The notes under the pieces were generated by a model. The model searched no databases, was not told the DNA's origin, and saw nothing but the letters and a program-made list of their open reading frames with translations. A stretch of 62,237 nucleotides of DNA from an uncultured Dorea sp. (GTDB taxonomy: Bacteria; Bacillota_A; Clostridia; Lachnospirales; Lachnospiraceae), in the NCBI GenBank assembly GCA_910578865.1, contig CAJTRM010000001.1, forward strand, positions 1-62,237, read 5' to 3'. Every line of letters begins with the position of its first letter. The first letter of the stretch is position 1. Positions 34,970-41,471 of the stretch are shown piece by piece. A program made the translations under genes and the position numbers.

Positions 34970-35623
34970 ATGAAGAAGAAAAATATACCTGTTCAGGTTT
35001 TGTTGTTATTGTTTCTGACTTGCGGAACAGCATTTTCACAGACACTTGCGTTGAAGGCTAATATCGGAGTCTGCGCCTGCTGGGACGCAGTAGGATTAAA
35101 CGTATATGAGATCTGCGGGTTGAAGGTAGGAACATTTAGTATGATCATGCATATTATCTGTGTGCTTGTTCAATTGGCAGTACAGCGAAAAGCTTTCAGT
35201 CTCTGGAAGCTTCTTCAGATTCCTTACGTAATTTTATTCGGCTCGATTCTGAACTTCTTTTTCTATGATATGCTCACATTTGATCTGCACAGCTATGGAA
35301 CAAAGCTCTTGTTTGTGATTCTGGCTTACGTGGGACTTGCACTGTTCTTAGGACCGCTGCTTCTTCTGAATCTGGTCAACATGCCAAGCGAGGCCATGTG
35401 CGTCGTAATCAGTGGAAATTATGAGATTGATTATGCAAAAGTACGAGTCTCTTTGGACGCACTTTGTATTATTGTTTCGATCGTATTGTCTCTTGCCGGC
35501 GGAGTCTCCCTGAAAGTCCGGGAGGGAACTGTTATCGGCATGCTGATGCTTGGGCCGCTCGAAAAAGTCAGCATGAATATTTTCCGTCCATATATAAAGA
35601 AACTGCAGGGTACGGAAGATTAG
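34970..35623 (+). CDS. YczE/YitT-like membrane protein (DUF6198-type)
   Basis: 217 residues from the ATG at 34970, 10 bases after GGAGG. About five membrane segments; ALKANIGVCACWDAVGLNVY near the N-terminus is the YczE-type motif. Function unknown. A TATAAT at 34930-34935 is a likely -10 with a poor -35, suggesting activator dependence, possibly on the divergent LysR protein. Confidence 0.75.
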   Translation: MKKKNIPVQVLLLLFLTCGTAFSQTLALKANIGVCACWDAVGLNVYEICGLKVGTFSMIMHIICVLVQLAVQRKAFSLWKLLQIPYVILFGSILNFFFYDMLTFDLHSYGTKLLFVILAYVGLALFLGPLLLLNLVNMPSEAMCVVISGNYEIDYAKVRVSLDALCIIVSIVLSLAGGVSLKVREGTVIGMLMLGPLEKVSMNIFRPYIKKLQGTED

Positions 35624-35655
35624 GCTGTCTTTGCGTTTGATATTTTGAAATTCAC

Positions 35656-35697
35656 AGAACTGTTTGTACATGTTATCCCTCTTGTACAAAGAGTTCT
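35656..35697 (+). terminator. Terminator after the YczE-like gene
   Basis: Arms AGAACTGTTTGTACA / TGTACAAAGAGTTCT (G-G mismatch in the middle), followed by TTTTTAT. Confidence 0.85.
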
Positions 35698-35758
35698 TTT
35701 TATATCCTGCCCTTCATAACTTGTTCTTATACTATCATTACAATTTTTAATGTTTTGC

Positions 35759-35787
35759 TTGACATTTATTTCACAAAATCCTATAAT
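35759..35787 (+). promoter_or_regulatory. Promoter of TSUP permease 1
   Basis: Perfect consensus TTGACA (35759-35764), 17 bases, TATAAT (35782-35787); the start codon is 45 bases further on. Confidence 0.9.
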
Positions 35788-35832
35788 AAGAGAAATTTAT
35801 TGTTATATTTTTTATGAAAAGGAGTAACTTTT

Positions 35833-36702
35833 ATGAGCACAGCCACTATTTTACTTATTATCATGTGGGCGTTAGCCGCAGTGTTTTTTGTAATCCTGGT
35901 AAAAGATATCCTGGCGCACAAAAACGAACTCGACAAAACAAAGATCGGTTACAATTCCATCGTCAGCGGTATCGCAAACTTCTTTGATACTCTGGGTATC
36001 GGAAGTTATGCAATTGCAACTTCTGCATGGAAATTTAATAAATCCATGCCCGATGACCTGATTCCCGGTTCTCTGAACGTAGCATTCGGTATTCCGATCT
36101 GTGTAGAGGCTACTATTTTCATGTCGGCAATCGAGGTAGAGCCTGTGACATTAGTTCTTATGATCGGCTCAGCGATCATCGGTTCCGTTATCGGAGCCAA
36201 GATCATCTCTAAACTAGATATCATGAAGATCCGTGTTGTAATGGGCGTGGCTCTTATAATTGTAGCTGCCATAACCTTATGCAAAATCAACGAAGTCGGA
36301 CCATTCGGTATTATCGGGTCAGACAGAGGATTATCCGGTGTCACACTGGCAATCGGCGTTGTCGGAAACTTTATTCTCGGTGTTCTTATGACCGCCGGTA
36401 TCGGACTTTATGCACCATGTATGGCCCTTGTCCTTCTGCTTGGCATGAGCGCGGACGTTGCGTTCCCAATTATGATGGGCTCTTGTGCGTTTCTTTGTCC
36501 GGCATGTGGTATCGCATTCATTAAAGAAGGCAAATACCAGAGGGCTTCTATTATCCCTATGATCATAGTCGGCGCTGTCGGTGTACTGATCGCCGGGCTG
36601 ATTGTAAAATCCCTGCCGCTTACATTACTTACCTACCTCGTATGTGTAGTTATGGTAATCTGTGCGGTCTTGTTTTTCCACGATGCGAAAAAATCTAAAT
36701 AG
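35833..36702 (+). CDS. TSUP (TauE/SafE-like) permease 1
   Basis: 289 residues, about eight membrane segments. The two halves show the TSUP duplication: NSIVSGIANFFDTLGIGSYA in the first and GVVGNFILGVLMTAGIGLYA followed by PCMALVLLLGM in the second. TSUP proteins move sulfite, sulfonates and other organic anions. It is paralogous to the next gene. The unusual YAPCMA and CPACG segments are shared with it. Location between putP and prd invites a role in proline-fermentation products, but that is unproven. Confidence 0.8.
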   Translation: MSTATILLIIMWALAAVFFVILVKDILAHKNELDKTKIGYNSIVSGIANFFDTLGIGSYAIATSAWKFNKSMPDDLIPGSLNVAFGIPICVEATIFMSAIEVEPVTLVLMIGSAIIGSVIGAKIISKLDIMKIRVVMGVALIIVAAITLCKINEVGPFGIIGSDRGLSGVTLAIGVVGNFILGVLMTAGIGLYAPCMALVLLLGMSADVAFPIMMGSCAFLCPACGIAFIKEGKYQRASIIPMIIVGAVGVLIAGLIVKSLPLTLLTYLVCVVMVICAVLFFHDAKKSK

Positions 36703-36705
36703 CAG

Positions 36706-36735
36706 GATCATATATTTTAAGATCATATATTTTAA
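36706..36735. repeat. 15-bp tandem duplication
   Basis: GATCATATATTTTAA occurs twice in perfect tandem (36706-36720, 36721-36735) right before the terminator of TSUP permease 1. Confidence 0.9.
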
Positions 36736-36736
36736 T

Positions 36737-36762
36737 AAAAAGCGCGGTTTTCCGTGCTTTTT
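36737..36762 (+). terminator. Terminator of TSUP permease 1
   Basis: AAAAAGCGCGG-TTTT-CCGTGCTTTTT (one G-T pair), followed by ATTTTTTT. Confidence 0.9.
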
Positions 36763-36855
36763 ATTTTTTTAATTATTTTTATTGAAAATGCACTATAAGA
36801 TTGTGGTTTTGCGAGAAAAATATAATCATTTTATCTATTTTAACACAATAAAATA

Positions 36856-36884
36856 TTGACTTTTACTGCTTATGATGATAGATT
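36856..36884 (+). promoter_or_regulatory. Promoter of TSUP permease 2
   Basis: TTGACT (36856-36861), 17 bases, TAGATT (36879-36884); about 80 bases before the start codon. Confidence 0.6.
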
Positions 36885-36967
36885 TATTTATAACAAAGAT
36901 GATAAATCGGGGTATCGTCTTTGGAGGAGTTATAGTAATCATATATCTAGAGATTGGAGGAAAAAAA

Positions 36968-37858
36968 ATGTTAATAGCACTTCAAGTTTTATTTGGCGTC
37001 CTGGCAGCAGGAACTGGTCTCGGCCTTATCGTCGATGTATTCAAGAACCGTATGGACGGCCTCAGAAACGCAACCGGAAAGCAGTGGGCTTCTGGCTTTA
37101 CAGTAGGTATCATTGCCAACTTCCTTGACACACTTGGCTGTGGTTCTTTTGCACCATCTACATTTATGTACAAACTTTTCAACCAGATTGACGATATCGA
37201 TATTCCGGGTACACTGAATGTCGGAGATACTTTCCCTGTTATTTTCGAGGCATTCATTTTTACAACTTCTGTAGCCTGCGATCCTATGTTCCTCTGGATC
37301 ATGTACATATGTGCAGCTGTAGGATCTTTCGGATTTGCAACAGTCGTAACAAAGTGGCCACGTAACAAAATCAGATATGTCCTTGGCTTTATTATGATAC
37401 CTCTTGCAGTCATTATGCTTTGCAAGAATACAGGCGTTGGTCCTTTCGGACTCATTGGTACCGCTACCGGATTGACCGGCTGGAAACTGATCGTAGCTGC
37501 TGCTCTTAACGTTTTATGGGGTGCTTTGATGGATATCGGATTTGGTCTGTATGCACCTTGTATGGCTACCTGTCTTCTGCTTGGTGTTGACGGTACAGCC
37601 TGCTTCCCTGTATTCATGGGATCCTGTGCATGTCTGATGCCGGCATGTTCTATCGAGTTTATTAAGACTCACAGATATGACGTGCCACATACAATCGGTA
37701 ATGCTCTCGGCGGATGTATCGGTGTATTTATTGCATGGAAGCTTATCACAAACCTGCCAATGTTCTGGTTGATCAACCTGATCTGTGTTGTTCTGTTATG
37801 GACCGCTTATACATTGATTCATGCAGCTAACAAGGATAAAAAGGCTGGTATAGCATAG
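36968..37858 (+). CDS. TSUP (TauE/SafE-like) permease 2
   Basis: 296 residues from the ATG at 36968, directly after GGAGGAAAAAAA; the frame is open from 36872 but the extra residues are not TSUP-like. Same topology as permease 1: GIIANFLDTLGCGSFAPSTF in the first half, DIGFGLYAPCMATCLLLGVD and GSCACLMPACSIEFIK in the second. It has its own promoter and a following hairpin, so the two paralogs can be expressed separately. Substrate unknown. Confidence 0.8.
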   Translation: MLIALQVLFGVLAAGTGLGLIVDVFKNRMDGLRNATGKQWASGFTVGIIANFLDTLGCGSFAPSTFMYKLFNQIDDIDIPGTLNVGDTFPVIFEAFIFTTSVACDPMFLWIMYICAAVGSFGFATVVTKWPRNKIRYVLGFIMIPLAVIMLCKNTGVGPFGLIGTATGLTGWKLIVAAALNVLWGALMDIGFGLYAPCMATCLLLGVDGTACFPVFMGSCACLMPACSIEFIKTHRYDVPHTIGNALGGCIGVFIAWKLITNLPMFWLINLICVVLLWTAYTLIHAANKDKKAGIA

Positions 37859-37878
37859 TTAATTGTATTTAACCGCAA

Positions 37879-37908
37879 TAAATGGCTGTCCGGACGGATA
37901 GCCATTTA
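37879..37908 (+). terminator. Terminator-like hairpin after TSUP permease 2
   Basis: TAAATGGCTGTCCG-GA-CGGATAGCCATTTA, 14 pairs with one G-T. The following T-run is weak (TACGGTTTTA). Confidence 0.65.
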
Positions 37909-37974
37909 TACGGTTTTAGAAATTTCAGTTTCAGGCTTTTGCAGGAATCAGTATAAAAAAACGGAGAAAATATT

Positions 37975-38514
37975 ATGTTTGTAAATGAATATGTAATGGA
38001 TCGGAGACGTTATGATAAGTGGGCAACTCCCAAATTTTGGAAGTTACCTATTTTTTATGTATATTGTGTGATTTTTGTCGCAGGAGCATTTGGCTGGATT
38101 TATTTCCAGAAGGCAGATGCCCCTATGAGATGGCAGACAGTCGGAGCTTTTCTGACTTTTGTCGCAGTATACAGGGGAGTATTCTTTAAATGGATGCATG
38201 CCGACAAAACCTTTCGTCTCACGAGGGAAACTTATTTTGGCGGCAAGAATTGGACATGCAAGGTTATCGTGGGCGAGAAAAACATTTCTCTTTATATCAA
38301 CGGGAAAGTAAATAATAAAGTCGAGTGGGAGCAAATCCGGAAATTTGAAGATGCCAAGACATATTTCAAATTAACAGCACAAGAAGGCAACGAAGGCGTT
38401 ATGCTTGACAAATCCTGCTTTACCGAAGGAGATGCCGACAGTTTCAGGCAATGGATGCTCGACAACCATCCTGACATTGAATACGGCCCTATAGCTCCGG
38501 CCTTTGACAAATAA
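37975..38514 (+). CDS. YcxB-like membrane-anchored protein
   Basis: 179 residues. Two hydrophobic segments at about residues 25-43 and 53-70 are followed by a soluble C-terminal half with a YcxB/PH-like pattern (VIVGEKNISLYINGKVNNKV and QIRKFEDAKTYFKLTA). No known function. It stands alone, with two perfect hairpins 40 bases after its stop. Confidence 0.6.
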   Translation: MFVNEYVMDRRRYDKWATPKFWKLPIFYVYCVIFVAGAFGWIYFQKADAPMRWQTVGAFLTFVAVYRGVFFKWMHADKTFRLTRETYFGGKNWTCKVIVGEKNISLYINGKVNNKVEWEQIRKFEDAKTYFKLTAQEGNEGVMLDKSCFTEGDADSFRQWMLDNHPDIEYGPIAPAFDK

Positions 38515-38556
38515 ATTCTCTCTGCGAAAGAGGCCGCAAAAAAATGAACATTAACT

Positions 38557-38601
38557 CATATGGGGACGTAGCAAAGTTAAATATTGCTACGTCCCCATAT
38601 G
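38557..38601. terminator. Perfect 18-bp hairpin 1 after the YcxB-like gene
   Basis: CATATGGGGACGTAGCAA (38557-38574) and its exact complement at 38584-38601, loop of 9 bases. It lacks a clear T-run; it may be a terminator or part of a repeat element together with hairpin 2. Confidence 0.6.
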
Positions 38602-38664
38602 ACATACCAAAAAGAAAGAGCGTAGCATCTGTTCATGCTACGCTCTTTCTTTTTGGTATGTCAT
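38599..38664. repeat. Perfect 30-bp hairpin 2
   Basis: Arms 38599-38628 and 38635-38664 are exact complements over 30 bases with the loop CTGTTC. The arms include CCAAAAAGAAAGAGCGTAGC, so the RNA could terminate in either direction (CTTTCTTTTT runs). It shares the CGTAGCA core with hairpin 1. Confidence 0.8.
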
Positions 38665-38998
38665 TGAGAGGTTTTCCTCGTTGCATTGCAGTTTTGTCTA
38701 TATACAAAGCTGGGGAATGCTCCTCTTAAAGAGGAAAGTATATATATAATTGGAGTCCACCCATGCAAGGCCATTCTTGGGGAAAACGACCGGCACTAGT
38801 GTAACTGCAATAACAACCTGTATCAGTTATTATGAATTCTTTAAAATTCGTATTAAATATATCACTTTGTTATTTTTTCGTCAAGGTTCTTTTTACAAAA
38901 AAAGTATTTTTATGCATTTAAACGAATAATCCTTCATTTCTCTTTTTCTTTTTATAACTTTAGCACATTGATGTGCTGAGTATCTTCACTAAAAATAA
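38665..38998. other. Intergenic region without a gene
   Basis: Contains small stems (CCTCT-TAA-AGAGG near 38733-38745; GCACAT-TG-ATGTGC near 38964-38977). An open stretch of about 40 codons on the minus strand has no start codon or ribosome binding site. No riboswitch, tRNA or coding gene is recognised. Confidence 0.5.
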
Positions 38999-39034
38999 CG
39001 GGAAGAGACTGAAATACGAATCCATCTCTTCCCG
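38999..39034 (-). terminator. Terminator of the prd operon
   Basis: On the minus strand CGGGAAGAGA / TCTCTTCCCG, 10 pairs, followed by TTATTTTTAG, just past the prdE stop. Confidence 0.85.
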
Positions 39035-39043
39035 CCCGGCAGA

Positions 39044-39517
39044 TTACTTGTTATCATTCTGCCTCATTTTCAATTTTAACAGCGCTTTCGCTTTCAGACA
39101 GTCCAGCTTGACCATATTATTTTCTCCAACTACGTTTGTCTCTGTACCGTCAGCACTCTTATTAATGTCGATAATTCCGTCCAGATAGTCATTTACTACC
39201 ACAAACTGTGCAACTGTACCGCTGAAATTCAGCCCGGTAACGGGAATCCCGCGGATTCCGAGCTGCTCACATGTGTTTGTGTAGTCTACATCGCTGTTTC
39301 CCCATCCGTCGGAAGAGAGGATCACGCCGTCGGCACGCATCGCCTCTGCCCATACAGCCGCTCTCGTACCCACCAGCATTTTATCTTTATTATCATCCGG
39401 CGTACCCACCAGGATAATCCCCATAAGATCCAGGTCTGTGTCCTCTGCCACCACCTCAAGAAGCGGATCTCTGAAATGGTGCAATGATGTTTCTTTTGTC
39501 GATGGTCCTATACCCAT
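39044..39517 (-). CDS. prdE: Proline reductase cluster protein PrdE
   Basis: 157 residues, homologous to the PrdA part after its cleavage site: MGIGPSTKETSLHHFRDPLL here aligns with TCIGPASKEMSRHYWREPLV of PrdA. The pyruvoyl-forming Cys is replaced by Gly. ATG at 39517 follows GGAGGTG. Role in the reductase is unknown; it may form an inactive or regulatory pseudo-complex with PrdD, whose gene ends 11 bases upstream. Confidence 0.9.
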   Translation of the reverse strand: MGIGPSTKETSLHHFRDPLLEVVAEDTDLDLMGIILVGTPDDNKDKMLVGTRAAVWAEAMRADGVILSSDGWGNSDVDYTNTCEQLGIRGIPVTGLNFSGTVAQFVVVNDYLDGIIDINKSADGTETNVVGENNMVKLDCLKAKALLKLKMRQNDNK

Positions 39518-39528
39518 ATGTACACCTC

Positions 39529-40296
39529 CTACTGCATAGAACGGATAATACCGTCTCTGTATTCATTCGGGCTGACCAGGATCGGCATATTACCCATATC
39601 AATAATCGAACGTCCGCCTTCCACACCGGATGGCTCATCCGAAAAGAAATGCGTGTCATACATTGCGCCCTGACCGGCTACCTGCTTGATAATCAGGACA
39701 CGTTTCTTCCCGGGTCTTACAATATCATGATATTCATGCCGTTCTGTGCACTTATCCCCGCGAAACTTCTTAAGCTGCTCTCTGAAGCTCTGAATAAACT
39801 CATCACACAGACGATGCGCTGCTGTCGGCCCCGGCCTTTCCTGTCCCATACCGGCTGCAAGTGTTACGTCAAAAGAAATAATATAGTCATCATCCCCCGG
39901 TGTACCCGCCCGGTTCAGATATAACTGCTCCTTCAGGTTACCTTCTGAAGAGCCGAATTCATGGCACTGTTTGCCGTTTACATCCACACCGGTAAGCATC
40001 ACATAGACACCGGTAATGGTGTGGGTAATGCCATCCCCCAATTTCCCGAGCACTTTGGTAGAAATCGGAATAATATCCATAATCGTATTTGTCCAACGGT
40101 CATGATCACCCGGTTTAATGATCTGAATATCAATCTTCTCAATACACTCTTCCTTTGCGGCAAGGCTCTCCAGCATTTCTTTGCTGACTGTCATATGCCC
40201 GTCTACGGTAATCTTGTTATGCTCCCCCCATTCTACATCATTCATGTGGAAAGCTTTGATCACAAGACGCCTCAGATCTTTTACTTCATCAGCCAA
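39529..40296 (-). CDS. prdD: Proline reductase cluster protein PrdD
   Basis: 255 residues starting at TTG 40296 (MADEVKDLRRLVIKAFHMND), 6 bases after GGAGGTG; the longer reading from 40311 would start inside that ribosome binding site. Homologous to the PrdA region before its cleavage site (ITGVYVMLTGVDVNGKQCHE, FGSSEGNL, RPGKKRVLIIKQVAGQGAMY). PrdD and PrdE together therefore cover most of PrdA as two separate genes. Function not defined. Confidence 0.9.
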   Translation of the reverse strand: MADEVKDLRRLVIKAFHMNDVEWGEHNKITVDGHMTVSKEMLESLAAKEECIEKIDIQIIKPGDHDRWTNTIMDIIPISTKVLGKLGDGITHTITGVYVMLTGVDVNGKQCHEFGSSEGNLKEQLYLNRAGTPGDDDYIISFDVTLAAGMGQERPGPTAAHRLCDEFIQSFREQLKKFRGDKCTERHEYHDIVRPGKKRVLIIKQVAGQGAMYDTHFFSDEPSGVEGGRSIIDMGNMPILVSPNEYRDGIIRSMQ

Positions 40297-40427
40297 ATAT
40301 ATCACCTCCAAATTAACTTTATATATACTTCTCGTTACTGTCTATTATATCATATCCTGATGGAGATTTCACAAACTGTTTTAAAAAGAGCAGATGAAAA
40401 ACATCTGCTCTTCATAATCTTATGAAA

Positions 40428-41153
40428 TTAGATCTTAGCTACATACTCAAATGGCAGTGGAACGATCTTTCCAGGTGTCTGGATCTCAACTAACTGCTCA
40501 AGAGCTGCTTTAACGATCTGTGTCTGCTGTTCAACATTGTGCGGTCCACCTGCATTAGCACCCATAGGTACCAACGGAGCAACTGCACGAGGAGTACCGG
40601 TCTGACGAACAACCGGTGGAAGAGCTGCAATAATAATGGTAGGAATTCCAGCTTCTTCAATCGCTCTCTGCACCAATACTGCAGAGCGGTGGCAGGTACC
40701 TCAGCCAGCGGTGAGGACAACTGCGTCAACATCCTCTTCTTTGAACATCTGTGCGATAGCCGGACCAGTCTCGCCTTTGAACTTCTCCTGGTTTCCGCCG
40801 CCGCCCATGAATCCTGCATGTACCGGGGCACAAGCTCTGATAAAGCCTTCTTTTGCTAACTCATGGATTCTGTCAATCGGGAACATGCAGTTAATGTCTT
40901 TGTTAACATCACTGTTATCATATCCGCCGTGGGATACCATCAAATCATCAGATGGTGTTGTGTTTTCGATCTTTCTCCATGTGAAGTCACCGGCAAGATT
41001 GAATCTTTCCTGATCCTTCTTATGAACACCTGCTGCTGTAGCAAGAGCGATAGACATATCTTTTAACTCTTTTGTTACAGGAGTCCATACTGACGGTGGA
41101 GTAATAGGAACGAAGATTTCAGATTGTAAACCTTTAACAACCGTTAAACTCAT
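40428..41153 (-). CDS. prdB: D-proline reductase selenoprotein subunit PrdB (Sec151, in-frame TGA)
   Basis: 241 residues when the TGA at 40703-40701 is read as selenocysteine. The context is VVLTAG-U-GTCHRSAV, a Sec-x-x-Cys redox motif (Sec151, Cys154), and the frame continues without a break to the TAA at 40428. A hairpin starts 12 bases after the TGA (40662-40688). PrdB performs the reductive ring cleavage of D-proline to 5-aminovalerate with the pyruvoyl group of PrdA. ATG 41153 follows GAGGAGG. A plain gene finder would split this into two pieces or call it truncated. Confidence 0.97.
40662..40688 (-). promoter_or_regulatory. Candidate SECIS hairpin of prdB
   Basis: mRNA sense: CGCU-CUGCA-GUAUUGG-UGCAG-AG-AGCG, two stem blocks with a 2-base bulge and a 7-base apical loop, 12 bases 3' of the UGA. 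The position fits bacterial SECIS elements, which sit inside the coding sequence just after UGA and bind SelB. Confidence 0.7.
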
Positions 41154-41155
41154 TT

Positions 41156-41455
41156 TTAGACCTCCTCATTATCATCCAAACGTTTACTCATTTCTTGTTG
41201 TTTGCGTCTTTCTTTTTCAATGTTGCTGACGTAGTGTTCATTTACTTCCGGTCCCAGCTGCTCCGGGAAACTCATGTTCCATCCAAATTCCTGTCCCACT
41301 TTCGGTTCAGTATCACAGATAAACATTCTCTTGGGAGCTTTGAAGAACCCCAGGCGTCCTTTCAGGTCAACGCTGATACTGCAGTCGTCGACATCTACTA
41401 CAACACCCTCCATATAAATGATCTTATCACCGTAATTCAAACGTTCATTATTCAT
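41156..41455 (-). CDS. CBO2463/CBO2479-domain protein of the prd operon
   Basis: 99 residues from the ATG at 41455, with AAAGGTG just upstream; an in-frame GTG at 41464 is the alternative. A small beta-rich N-terminal part (DKIIYMEGVVVDVDDCSISV, then DLKGRLGFFKAPKRM) and a charged helical C-terminus. It recurs between prdA and prdB in proline-fermenting clostridia and is known only by domain name. Tight packing (2 bases to prdB, 16 to prdA) implies it acts with the reductase. Function unknown. Confidence 0.7.
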   Translation of the reverse strand: MNNERLNYGDKIIYMEGVVVDVDDCSISVDLKGRLGFFKAPKRMFICDTEPKVGQEFGWNMSFPEQLGPEVNEHYVSNIEKERRKQQEMSKRLDDNEEV

Positions 41456-41471
41456 CAAGAACACCTTTGGC

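Noticed and set aside
38700..38830. Riboswitch or gene remnant in the region after the twin hairpins
   Set aside because: Small stems are present but match no riboswitch class I know; an open minus-strand stretch of about 40 codons has no start or ribosome binding site.
40428..41153. prdB as a truncated or frame-broken pseudogene
   Set aside because: The only interruption is a TGA at the exact Sec position, with unbroken homologous sequence on both sides, a hairpin after it and all sel genes nearby.
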